Below are positions 45,341 through 57,077 of a DNA stretch of 64,000 bases, piece by piece. The notes beneath the pieces are model-generated. The model made no database searches. It worked only from the letters and a program-made list of their open reading frames with translations, and had not been told where the DNA came from. This stretch comes from Escallonia rubra (lineage: Eukaryota > Streptophyta > Magnoliopsida > Escalloniales > Escalloniaceae): the NCBI GenBank assembly GCA_033065855.1, contig JAVXUO010000425.1:248001-312000 (forward strand). The letters run 5' to 3'. Every line of letters begins with the position of its first letter. Positions within the stretch are counted from its first letter, which is position 1. A program made the translations under genes and the position numbers.

Positions 45341-45381
45341 TGGATATATGATATTTTTCCCTTCTATACTTTCTCAAGTCA

Positions 45382-45790
45382 ATGCCTAAGAATGCAAAGC
45401 TCCAGAGGGCTAAAGAAGCAAAAGCTTCAGCTGAGAGGTTGCAGAGCCTTGTGTAGTTGTGTTGCAGTTGCAGGCTTAGCCTATAGCATGCAATGGTTCT
45501 GGAAAGGTTAGACCAAATGACTAAAGAAAGACAGGAAGCAAGACATGGAGACAGAAGAAGAGCAAGAAGGGAAGGAACTAGATTCATTGTTTTGCTTGCT
45601 ACAGAGATGTCCTGTTATGATCCTAGAGAGGATTTCAGGGAGTCCATGGTGGAGCTGATTATGACAAAGCGAATATCCGGGCGAAGTATTTACGTTGCTT
45701 ATTGAACTGTTACGTCTCAATGAATTCTGAAGAATATTGAGGTGTTATACTCAAGGTATTCCATGATGTTTGCATTAATCTGTCCTTTTT
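45382..45790 (+). pseudogene. OVATE-family pseudogene, copy 4
   Basis: Retains the MPKNAKL ATG (45382) and much of the OVATE domain ([20 protein letters not shown]). The Ser-rich region is deleted near 45482, and a frameshift in CGGGCGAAGTATT ends the frame at 45705. It is convergent with PGG copy 4. Confidence 0.85.
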
Positions 45791-46161
45791 TTTTTGGTTA
45801 TAAATGCCACTAATGGCTAATGGGCAGTCTAACATACTAAAAAAATTAGACAATGTACTACTGATAAGAGGATTATTACCATATGATGTTGATTCTTAAT
45901 CATATTATCAGCTGAAATATTGAACTTTGATATATTAAGTTCATGTAAGGGTTTCAATTTTTTTAGGTAAATTTTCACAAGTACATTCTTTATTCAAAGA
46001 TTCATATTGTCCATAAAGACTAGTCAACTCCAACATCGATGCAATCTGGACATAGGGAACCATACTATGTAACACTGACACTTCACACTGCCGTACATAC
46101 AAGGTAACACACAACACCCGATACTCACCACTCCTTAATTTCCCAATTTCCTTCGGACTTT

Positions 46162-49100
46162 TCAAACGGGATATCGGGTAGTTTTAAGTGTAGAAGGATA
46201 TGTGGAACTAGCAGCACTCCTGGCATGGGATTTACGAACTTTGAATGGTTTAAAAGTCCAAGAACGATGAGGCAAGCCACTTTCTGATCGAGGAAATACA
46301 GCCCATATTTTCTTGAGTGAGTACTCCAGAGTCTTGATGAGTGACATATAAAGAGGGATGTATGACAATGCAAAGATGGTGACCGGGAAGAATGCCACAG
46401 AGTACAAGGCTATTTTTGTCCATTGTTCCCTGTTACGTATCAGCAAGATAACGGTTGCTGCAAATGCCAACATCATCATTGAAACGGAGAGGATGAGAAA
46501 AGTGACACCTAGCATTAATTTCTGGGGAAGAGACTGTTTGAAGTCCTTTAACCGAAAGGGTGATGTGAGGATAGAAAGAAATGTTATCACCGATGTCAAG
46601 GCAAACGTGAGCGAAAGTACGTCTGCCATAGTGAAAATGATAAAGAAAGGTTTATTAACAAGGATCGGATAACCAGTATTTTGGTTTGGACCTCCTGGTA
46701 CTGTGTAGGCAGCAGCAAAGGCAACGGTGGCAATTAGCACAGCTACAATTGAACAATTCTCAGCAGTACGCTTTAGCCATTCTTTGGCATTGTCACGAAT
46801 TTGAATATTACTATCTGCAAATACCTCTTCAGCAGTCTTCCTGTCGCAGTTGAAGTGCTTAATGAAATGGGTGGTGGTGACTTTCTGGACACGCTGCATC
46901 AGAAGATATTATGTGTTCAGATGCATGATACCAAAAAAAATCTTCTTCGCCAATCGTCTCAGGACTCATTCAGTTCCATAATCTGAATCCTCCTTTGACA
47001 GTCAAACATTTTATACACAATCTTTTCCTGTGCTTAATTGTCTTTATTACTTGCATATCAAAGGTGCAACGCAGAAGATCATGTAATTCTATGGAAACCT
47101 ATTTGGAGGGGAGTCATCTTGTCAGACATCCCAAAAAGGGAAAGGAGACTCACATAATGGGACGGAGGGAGTATCATGCAAGAAAAACACAATAAGGTGC
47201 TTGAAGCTTAATGCAATTTCTATGCTTTTATGCTATGAAATATGATGTGCGCTCATAATAATTTGTGTGCATGTGGACGTAGTTGGAGTAATGAATCAGC
47301 GGAATGCACCTCAAACAAAAGCAAATCCTCTTGCAATAGCATAGCAGGGCTTCGCATGTCTTCTGCTTCGTGATCTTTTGCCTTTATGCCAACATAGTGC
47401 AGTATGGAGTTCCCATTGTCATCAATCTTTCTTATTAGCCTCGTCATGGGAATTCCCATTCTCTCCACTATATCGAAAACCTTTATGTGCCGATACTTGA
47501 TTGCTACATGTAAAATGTTACGCCCTTCGGCATCAACATGCTCTACTGCCTGAGGATACTTTCTTAGTATTTCCTCCACAATCTCTGTGCAGCCTTATTT
47601 AGTTGCCAGAATTAATGGAGTCTCTGCGACTTTTTCATTCATTTCTTGAATTTTTTCGGGCTCCCTAAAACTAAGGGTATCTTCAGTCCCACTTTCATCA
47701 CTTGTTGGGGCCTTTCTTCGTGAACCTTCATGATCCTGGTTCTGGTGAACAGTGGATACCCTCCCATACTTGTGGGTCTTGGGCTTACTTTCGTCCATTG
47801 CAGATTCAGTTGCCTCCCATGAGGTGTCTTTTTCAATCAAGAACTCGGCCAGTTGCCGAGCTGATTCATATCTCTGCTTTTCTGCTCGAATAGCTTCCCA
47901 TAAGGGTACTTTAAAGCCCGTATCAACTTAATCCCAAGAAAGAAAATTCATAATATTAGTCTAAATTGGAAGTGAAATAAATTGCAATTGGTGTCCTTGA
48001 TATGCACCAGTGATCATTTAAAATTTGAAGGAAATTTTCTGTCACATTGAACACGGAAGTCATTAATGTCGCAATTGCACCTAGTTTAGGCCTCGGATCA
48101 AGGTTTTTAGGGTCCTTTTTGTTTAGAATGTGCAATTTCATGAATCATCTTGATTTGAGATTGTTTAGAGGATTCAAGTTATGGATATCAAACCACTTTT
48201 AACCAACTACTTCTATGTGGAAAAGTCATAAAAAGGAAAATTATGAGACTGGGAAGAGGTACTTCAATCAGATATGGAGACTTAGACATAGTTTTGTCTG
48301 GGTAACTTGGTGTAGCCTTTTACCTTCTCCAGTTGTCGCATTAGTATCCTTAGAAATCTCCTTAGTTGAAACACCTGAGCACACAGTTTGTAATTTTCAG
48401 GTCAGAACCAACTAGCAGGAAAGAAACAAATTGCATCATCTGTTAATAATCTAATCAATGGCAAAGAGAATGACCCACTGGATCATATATCAATGATTGG
48501 GGCATTTGCAAAGACTTGCTAAGTTCTTACAGAACTAAAAATGACTTTCGCTGCATATAAGGAAAGGTTCAAGTGTCATACAGGAGTAGAGGAGTTGCTT
48601 GAGAGAATTTCCTTTAATTCCACCTCTGAATGCTGATGCATTGCAGGAAAGAAGTTGAAGAGCAGTCATGCAATCTTCATCTCGTTCATCAACTAAATAT
48701 TCATACTTCTTCGCAATCAGAAGGGCCAAGTCTGTTTCCGATTCCACAGAAAAGATAAGAATATAAGGTCACAAGTTGCACCAAGCTAGAAAGTCCTATT
48801 GCATTATGGAAGTTTAGTGACTTCAAAATAAACATTTTAGGCATATATGTAATAACAAACGGCCTATTGAATCTGAATTGCACTGACTCACCAAAGTGCT
48901 CAGCAAGGACGGACATGTGAAGTATGGTGGTCATATCCTCCCTCCGACGTAATGCCCTTAGATCAGACTCACTTGATTCAGTCTTCTTATTGACTTCATT
49001 ATCAAGAAACTCGAACATTGCCTTTTTTCCGTAACGTGCTGCACGAAATAGAGCTGTCTCTCCGCGATGGTTGCGAGCACTTAAAAAATCTGGTGCTAGG

Positions 49101-49420
49101 CGCAGCATTTTCTCTGCAGCAGGTACTATTCTGTCAGAAGTGGCTGCCTCGTGAAGTATAGTGTTTCCAACATCATTTTGACGCATCAGCTCGCCAGGAT
49201 ATGGTTTGGACAACATACCAAGCAAGTTAAAAACCAAATCCTTTTGTTTAGAATAAGTGGCCATATGGAGGACGGTGTCACCGTGAATGGTTAATACGTG
49301 CAACGGGCCTTCTCGAGTATTTCGACAAAGCTCAGTTACCTTGTCTTCCTCTCCCTTTAGCAGAGCATCATAGAGCTTCCTGTTGAGCTCATGTTTTGCA
49401 TCATCAACTTTGGGAGCCAT
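46162..49420 (-). pseudogene. Ankyrin repeat / PGG-domain gene, copy 4 (stop codon and lost acceptor)
   Basis: Exons by alignment to copy 1: A 49420-48892, B 48731-48582, C 48374-48324, D 47917-47310, E 46893-46162. Exon A (MAPKVDDAKHEL, GDTVLHMATYS, GETALFRAARYG) and the PGG exon E are fully open. Exon C is 12 bp longer but in frame. Exon D has two lesions. Its acceptor CAG|GC is now CGG|GC at 47918, and a tyrosine codon in the first ankyrin repeat is TAA at 47595-47597. A truncated protein of exons A-C could still be made, but the PGG domain would be lost. The lesions are independent, so loss of function is well supported. Confidence 0.88.
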
Positions 49421-49462
49421 GGTAGTTGCAAGGCTTTCAGGAGCAATTACATTAAAACAATC

Positions 49463-49470
49463 TATATATA
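49463..49470 (-). promoter_or_regulatory. TATA box of PGG copy 4
   Basis: TATATATA on the minus strand, about 43 bp before the ATG at 49420; the position is conserved with the other copies. Confidence 0.55.
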
Positions 49471-49489
49471 GACTCTTCTAAGGCATAGT

Positions 49490-51285
49490 ATGAATGGTTC
49501 CAAACAAGCACTGCACTTTACTTTGTGGGCCTTTATGCTTTATTGACATTATTTAAAGCAAATCAACTTTTTTTTTTTAATTGACTGAAATGACACAAGA
49601 CTATATAATTGAGTACTCTACATACAGTGAAAGTTGAATCGGCCGGACAGATAATTGGTGCAGTGATAAACCCAATATACAAACCATTCTTTTTGTGAAC
49701 TTCAAGTTCATTTCTTTCAGGTCCCTCATGTTATTTTTTCCTTCATTTTTATTTGACAGGTTATTTCGACATTGGAATTAGAAGGGAATAGGAGATACGT
49801 TAAATATTTCATTGAGCCTGACATTATGCACGATTAGTACATGATTTTAATTTAACAGTACGCTGTGATTGGTTTCACACACGTTAGATGGTTAAACACA
49901 TGACAGACTTTATACTTTCTCGCTTTAGATGGAAACCCTATAGCACTTTATTAAAAGCATCATTTTCTATGCACATTATTGTAACTAACATTAACCTTCT
50001 TTTGTCAAATTTAATTGAAATGACAAAAGTCTGTGAGATTGTTAGACTGATAGATCAATAGACTAGAATTCTGTAAGGACAGTTGAATATGCCAGATTCC
50101 AATACAAATCACTTTAGTGACCTTAAACCTACTAATCTTTGGGCGATCATTCAGCATACTTTCTTAAAAACGTCACAACTAACTTTACATGTTAAACTGC
50201 AGTGAATTTCTTTCTTCTTCTATCTCCATCTGTATCTGGCCTTTCGGCCTCATGTTCTTGTTCCTTCGGGTCTTAGTTTATGAAAAGTGGAGTTCATGCT
50301 TATGGTTTCCTAAAATTGGAAAAAGCAAACGGAAAGATCAAGTAAAAGGGTCTCTACTTGAACAGTTTCTGTAGACTGAGCCTTACCTGAATACCAGGAA
50401 GAGCTACAGTAAGTTTCTCTGGAAAGTGAAAATGACTTCTTCCATGCTAAACATGCCGGGTACTGCACTGATTAATCATCAGCTTGTAAACATCGTCCCA
50501 ACAAACGTATCTTGTGCTCTTGAAATGTTTATCCGCCACTAAGCAGCATCCTGATGCACTAAAGATTCCTAAATAAAAGTTCATTGTCTCGTACTCAAAA
50601 AGTGAATAAAGTTACAAGGCAGTGCTTTAGGGGGTACACAAAAATAATTCAGTGCCAGACTTTGAGAATATAAGAAGGTATCATACTTTCGTGACACACG
50701 CGAACTCCTGCTGATATGTTGCTTTCCCAGATCATCATCAAGAGCACTGAGCAGAGAGAGATGCACACACAGAGAACGGGAGAAAAAGCTTGATGACAGA
50801 TGAGTTTGAATTACAAGTGTGAATGGGGATATACATGCATGGACACAATCTGACAGCGTTGNCCCGTCACTGGGGACTCCTGCTCTTTGCTAGAGGTTAA
50901 TGGTTTAATCATGCAAAATCGTGAATTACAATCGCTGATATCATTGATTACAATAATGACGTTCGGATGTCCAAAATAGGAAATCAGCTGGATAATGACA
51001 AGTTTCGTTTTGGGTCAGGGCGAGGAAGTAGGAAAATTGTTCAACTCAATTGAAAATCAGCTGGATTATGATAAGTTCAAGTCAAATGAAATCAGCTGGA
51101 TCACAAACATGAGCTTCAAAGCGAGAAACAATTATTAGCATCCTGTTTATGATTTGAAAAATATGCAATAGCGGACAAAGGAGTACATCATTCGTTGTAA
51201 AGCCAGAGGGCGCTACAGAGAAAACAATGAAGAAAGAAGTGAACGCAACGGGAACAGAGGAGAATGCAATTGCCAGAGCTAAATC
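49490..51285. repeat. Spacer block S, copy 4, with an undetermined base
   Basis: Upstream spacer of PGG copy 4, with the usual S landmarks. Base 50862 is N. Exactly there, about 145 bp that the paralogues contain between GACAGC and CTGTCACTG is missing, so an assembly gap may have been closed with a single N. Confidence 0.75.
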
Positions 51286-52199
51286 AGTAATTATTTAATC
51301 CTAAATTCGTAATTTATATACACAATAATCTCATATTTGCTTTCTACTTTAACACAAATTTATACATGTTAAAAATATATAGAAAACCATCAATATCCAT
51401 CCACCTAACTGAAGGGACGAATGCATAAACATTACAAGTCAAAATCATAATGGACCAAAAGGGGAGGGGACTGAGATATCCAAGAGGGCAGGGGAGACAT
51501 GTATGGCTCAGTCATTGTCAATAGCGACATCTGGATTCTGCTCGTCGTCATTCATGGGATTGACAGTCACTTCATTGAAATTGGGTTGGGAAGCATTTCC
51601 TACGTACACGACACACATTACTAATTGTATATAACACTTAACCAATTAAAAATTGACTTCATAGATGTTAAGGAGCAGACATGTATTATGATTTTTAGCT
51701 ATCTAACATATGAGAAAGACATAAATCTAACCGCATTATTATTAAGTAGAAAAACACGTACAATTAGTTGGAAAAATGCGGGTTCAGAGCCGCGGTGGTG
51801 AACGGTGGGTGGTGGCGGCGGTGGCGCGTGGTTATGTGGCAGCGATCGAATCTCAAGCCTTCGTGGCTAGGGTCACGGCGTGATGTGGCAGCGTAGTGGC
51901 AGTGGTGGTGCGACAGAGGTGGGGGGGGGGGGGGGGGCGGCTTGGCGGGGTGGTGGCTGTGGGGAAATTGCTGGAACTCTCGCCGGCGAGCAAACATGGT
52001 TGCGGGGTAGAGAGGCGGCGGATTACAGTGGCCAGTAGGCAGAGGAGATGGCCGGAGAAGATAGACGACCGACTGCCAAGAGGAAGAGAGAGATAAAGGA
52101 GAAGCGAAGGGAAGAGAAAGAGAAATTAGGATTTTTGCATTTAATGACTTATAGAGACGGATTTTGGCTACAGATAAAGTTATATAAGATTTTTAAAAA
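51286..52199. other. GC-rich insertion in the spacer, unclassified
   Basis: This stretch interrupts sequence that is continuous in the other spacers. It contains a 17-base G run (51921-51937) and GGC/GGT-rich sequence (51780-52100) whose open frames are low-complexity Pro/His/Arg. A minus-strand segment at about 51508-51600 reads PNFNEVTVNPMNDDEQN before a stop, which looks like the end of a protein I cannot name. I found no inverted ends or target duplication. Confidence 0.5.
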
Positions 52200-52599
52200 A
52201 TACTTTCATCGGTCTGATTCGTTTTGGGCCAAAAATTTCAAAGGAATAAGGTTGGGTCTGATCTCCTCACGGCTAGCTTATCCCTACATGTCTCACCAAT
52301 GCCATGTTTTCCTTCCATTTCTTTGCAGTGGCACGTCTACTGCAGCATTTTTACAACTGAAAGCTTATTAGTAAGTGTTGCCTTTTCATACGCTGCATTG
52401 AAATCAACATCATGCAACCGTTGAACTATGCATGCTCAATCAAATTTTTGCCTCCAAATGACAACGAGTAAGCTCAACTGCACAGATAATTAGCTTCAAT
52501 ATTAAAAGGTCATCTGGTTTTGATGGGATAAATGAAGATCCTTCCTGATAACTTTGCAGATGAAACAAATTCAAACGCAATACATGTTCTTTAAACCAA

Positions 52600-52770
52600 T
52601 ATAATCATCTTTAGCTTATGTCTTTATGATAAGAGCTTGCGATCAGTTAGGAACTTGAAGGAAATGTGGACCACATAATCATGAGTAGACTAATTATCAA
52701 GACTGGCGAGGAGATGAGGGAGAAGCCATTCCGTACTAATTGGGAGAGTACCTGAAAGTTTTCACCACAA
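52600..52770 (-). pseudogene. PGG gene 3' remnant, lineage B, copy 3
   Basis: Matches only the 3' end and flank of the 57078 gene (CTTGAAGGAAATG, GGCGAGGAGAT, GGGAGAAGCC, GAGAGTACC) and then stops. No membrane segments remain. Confidence 0.7.
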
Positions 52771-53435
52771 CCACAAGGTGGTGCCTTGGTATTGGACGGT
52801 AAGGAACTAGAGAAGACCTAAAGGGTATTTTTTATATATCATAGTATTAAATATATGATGCACTAATTTTTTTTGACGTTTTCCTGACGAAAGTGGGTGA
52901 TATACAAAACGGTGACAAACCACAAAAAGTGAAGTGTAATAAAAATATTTAGTAGGCACTGGATGTAATTATGATAAAGCTTAGGCATTCTAGATGTAAT
53001 TTGTCCAAAGATTAAATAGAAATTTAGCAAAAGGGTAGGCCCACGAGGGCTTTTGCATGTGAGTAACACGTGACGAGCCTAGTTAACTAGTTTTCCGAGA
53101 TTTCTAAAATTGGCCTAAAAAATGACTTGGGCCAAAACCCCGCTCAGATACACGTGAGAGTTCAACCTAACTAGCTTCTTACCAAGCTTAACATGCTTAC
53201 CAACTTATAATCCCGTTTGACTTCTCTAATCTCTCCAATGTGGGATTGCGAGTCTTACACAACATATACAAGTTCAAGCAAACTACTGTCAACCAACAGT
53301 ACATAAAAGCCTTATGCCCATCATTAACATGCATATGAATGTGCATAGACGTGTTGGCCCTGTGTAATTTGATACCACGCATGGGTGATTCATTCAATTT
53401 TAAGTTGTTTCAAAATGCTCAAGTTGGGTACTCAC

Positions 53436-53958
53436 GATAATTCTCGGCGAGGATGGAGACGTGGAGTATACTAATTCCATCACTCCTTACTTGAAACGCT
53501 CGACGATGTTCTTCAGTGTTCACTTGTAGGCTGCCCATTCGAGAGTCAAGAAGATGAAACATTCCATCTTTGTCCTTGTAGGCTGCACGGAACAGAGCTG
53601 TCTCTCCACTTTTGTTACGTATATATAGCAACCGTGGAGCTTTATTCGCCATGGCCACGGCAGTTAAAAAGCCGCTATTGGCATCAGCTGCCTCGTGGAG
53701 TATAGTATTTCCCGAGTCATTTTGCAGCAACAGTTTGCCATAGAGACTTGGCTGCACCTCATTGAGCAAGAGGCCAGCTAGGTGCTGGCGCTTAGAGGAC
53801 GAGGCCAGGTGGAGGATAGTGTCATTCTGTGCGGTTATTATGTGCAATGGGCCGTCTTCAATATTCTCTCCACAAAGCTTGATTATCTCGTCTGCGTCTC
53901 CACTCATTAGAGCATCGTAACAATTTCTGTTAAATAGATGTTTCGCCAAATTAGCCAT
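53436..53958 (-). CDS. Orphan first exon of a divergent ankyrin/PGG-type gene (partial)
   Basis: An open ankyrin exon of 174 codons plus one base, equivalent to exon A of copies 1-4 in length and phase and ending at a proper donor (GTGAGTACC on the minus strand). Repeats visible: IEDGPLHIITAQNDTILHLA, GNTILHEAADA, GETALFRAAYKD and GISILHVSIL. The sequence differs strongly from copies 1-4 (MANLAKHLFNRNC start). No exon B, C, D or E follows; about 670 bp downstream is only a lineage B 3' remnant. Read through the donor, the frame ends at 53419, giving 179 residues. It could be a truncated ankyrin-only gene or a deletion product. Confidence 0.65.
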
Positions 53959-55434
53959 GGGAGGGAGAGAGGGGGAGAAACCGCAGGTGAGGTAAGCTTC
54001 CTGAGGGACAAGTTATATCAGAAGTGCAGATGAGATACACATGGGCCCTTGCTCGAGGAATGTATACCTTCTCTACCCTGAGAAGCAATGTGTCGTATAC
54101 AGTTCAAAATATCTTCTGCATTCCAAACGTACTACCCAATTACCCTAGATAGAACCTCAACAAGATCTTTAAATTGGCTACTGCATAACTTGTGGAAGCT
54201 CATGAACAATCATCTTCTTTCTTTATCCAAGAAGAAGCCTATGAAGCTTTACTTTAGTGACCTGTTCCTTGAAGAATCTACTTTTGTAGCCACCACTAGT
54301 TTAAGTGGTGTCAAATTAAAGAATGTGAACATTATATCCAGAGTACACATGATACACGAGGAAATCTTAATCTACACACTCTACTTCCCGGACAAGAAGG
54401 CTTCAATCATATCCATTTCGTTTGGATTTCGGTACCCGAAGGATGCTCGGAGAGCTATTTCATGGTATTTCAAAAATCAAATAGATAAATAGATAAGTAA
54501 GTTTTCTGAATATGCAGAGTATAGATATTAACAAATGTTTGTTTCTAAACACGTTAAGAAAAATATATCTATGTTTGGCTACTAAAAAGTGGTGGTATCA
54601 TACTAACAATAATAATGAAGTAACCTTAATAGTTAGCATAGTACTAGTTATGGCAAAATTGACCGTAACATTAAGAACATATTTATGTTTTGGCAACAGA
54701 TACTAAAAGTGGTAGTATCATGCTAACAATAATAATAGAGTGGCCTTAATAGTAAAATTAACCGTAAATATCTCCCTCGTAGAATGCGCTTATTCATAAT
54801 ACAAGGTACATGTTAAAGTAGCGACATGAAGTATCCTCTTCATGGCATAGTTTAAGGTGAAAATGGTACTAGATAAGATCAAAATATATCGATTCACGTG
54901 TCTCCCAACGTTAGTCTGCATTGAACACACGCAGTATGATTTGCATGTTATTGTATAACCTGCGAAGGCATGTCACATAATGTATAATAAAATACGGCAT
55001 ACGAGTATGAGTCTAGTCGATGTAGGAGCACCTAACTTGCGTTTTTCAGCCCAGTTATAACGCATGTTTAAAATCTCATATCTAGCTATAAACATGCTAC
55101 ATATAGAGTTGTGAATATATTCTTTGATCGAACTACTCTTTTTAGGTCTTATCTTAGTTCCGACTAAGACCACTCGTTGCCTCAGCGCCTAAGATAATTA
55201 TGTCTCCTTTTACTCGCTAATCTAGCGCCAAGGTGAATTACTCGTGTGAGCGAGTTAATTCAAGTATGGTAACACTCTAAATAAGGATGTATATATAATG
55301 ACAAAGGTAATTCATTCCTTCCAAATTAAACTCAAATTAATAAGTTAAAAAACATAATAAAAATGTCAAGTACATAAGATGCTATAAAAACATATCAAAT
55401 TCTATGTAGTTCCATACTTCTAATGTGAGGGTTA
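53959..55434. other. Intergenic region
   Basis: Contains one open plus-strand frame of 134 codons (54088-54492) with no recognisable domain, and AT-rich sequence with a short repeat (GGTAGTATCATGCTAACAATA, two versions near 54590 and 54710). No gene can be supported. Confidence 0.4.
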
Positions 55435-55605
55435 GGTCAAAAGATCAGCCACCATGCAGCCAGTAAATATATACTTCATTGTTAGCTCTCATTGCGCAAC
55501 TAAGGTTCTAATGAAGTGATAACGAGAGCCTGTGTGTTTGGTCATCCCGTGATATTTGGTGTCCTTTACAAAAGTTAGGGCAGCTGTGTTGTCACAGTGT
55601 GGTAA
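55435..55605 (-). mobile_element. Fragment of a Ty1-copia polyprotein (RNase H end)
   Basis: On the minus strand the translation HCDNTAALTFVKDTKYHG, then TKHTGSRYHFIRTLVAQ and a stop, matches the conserved C-terminal segment of plant copia polyproteins. The rest of the element is missing or unrecognisable. Confidence 0.75.
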
Positions 55606-55679
55606 TCTTCACCATCCGCTACATAATGTAGCCGACAACTGAAAAGTTTATAAAAAAAAAATGTTGTTACTAATCAGCT

Positions 55680-56345
55680 CCCTCCCTGTATATTTATAGA
55701 CACAATTTGACAAGGTATTTCAGTGAGGCATATTCATGACACTCCATATGTAGGATGTTACGTCTTACTCTGATTTCGCTATGGTTTTGGTCCTCGAAAG
55801 TTCTTTTTGGTTGGTTTTTTATTTCCTTAGTTGTGCATTGAGCTATGTTACATGGACTTCTCAAAATGTGTGAACTACTCGTGTCGATCAGTCGACACTT
55901 GGATATAAGTATGAAATAGGTGTCTGACACATCTCGTAGGAAATGCCACTAAGAACAATATCTTAAAGTGTTTTTTTATACCGTTATTGCTTTAAGATGA
56001 GATGAGATTTTAACTAAAACAATTTCGGTAACAGAAAGCACCATGTTATCTGAGGAGTAACTAACAAATAGTAATAGATAGAAATATTTTGCCCATACCC
56101 GTGTCTTGAGTTGAAAATCAGACGAATTCTAAATTTAATATGTATTTTAACTTGGACACTCGTACCGAACCATGTAGCATAGCTTTGAAGGTATACCTGT
56201 TGGACCATCGCTGGGACTTTATTTTAAAAAAAAAAAAAAAATTGGCTGGATGTTAATGGGTGAATCTTAAATTCAAATCACGGTGGTCGTCATTGATTAC
56301 AATGACATTCGGATCTCCACAATAGGAAATCAGCTGGATCATGAT
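55680..56345. repeat. Spacer block S, diverged copy
   Basis: Recognisable S fragments (GGATGTTACGTCTTACTCTG, TGGACCATCGCTGGGAC, AAATCAGCTGGATCATGATA) but much more diverged than copies 1-4 and interrupted by a poly-A run at 56225-56240. Confidence 0.6.
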
Positions 56346-57077
56346 AAGTTTTATTTTGGCTCAGGGAGAGGAAGTTCAACTCAAAAGAAATGTGTTCAAT
56401 TCAAATGAAAATCAACTGGATTATGATAAGTTCAACTCTAATGAAATCAGCTGGGTATAGACATGAGCTTCAAAGCAAAAACAACTACTAGCTTTAGAGT
56501 TTCACCCTTTTGAGGGGTAACTAGCATGTTATCATCCGTAGCATTCTCAAGGGATTCGCCGGAGAAGATTTGAAAATAGCATGAAAGTGTTTCAAAATGT
56601 GGCCTAGAGTTGCGTTTTGGGCCCAACATTTGACAGAAAAAGGGTTGATCTGCTCACGGCTTATCCCTACATGTCTCGCCAGCGCCATGTTTTCCTTTCA
56701 TTTCTTTGCAATGGCACGTCTATAACAACACTTCTACAACTGAAAGCATAGAGAGTGTTGGCTTATCATCTTCTGTATGAATTATGAAACATCATCTATA
56801 CAATAATGAGTTGAACTATGCATGCTCAATTAATTCTTGCCTCCAAAGTACAACCATCACTACTGCACAGATAATTGAAGATCATTCCTAGCAACTTTGC
56901 AGATGGAACAAAAATCAAAAGCAATACATGTCACTTACACCAGTACAATCATCTTCAGCTTATTTATTATAAGATAAGAGCTTTCTATTACGTAGGAACT
57001 TGAAGGAAATGCGGATCAGATACTCATGAGCAGACTAATCATCAAGTATGGCGAGGAGATCAGGGAGAAGCCCGTCC

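Noticed and set aside
54088..54492. A 134-codon plus-strand frame
   Set aside because: I could not tie it to any family, and there is no second copy or flanking gene structure; noted only as an open frame.
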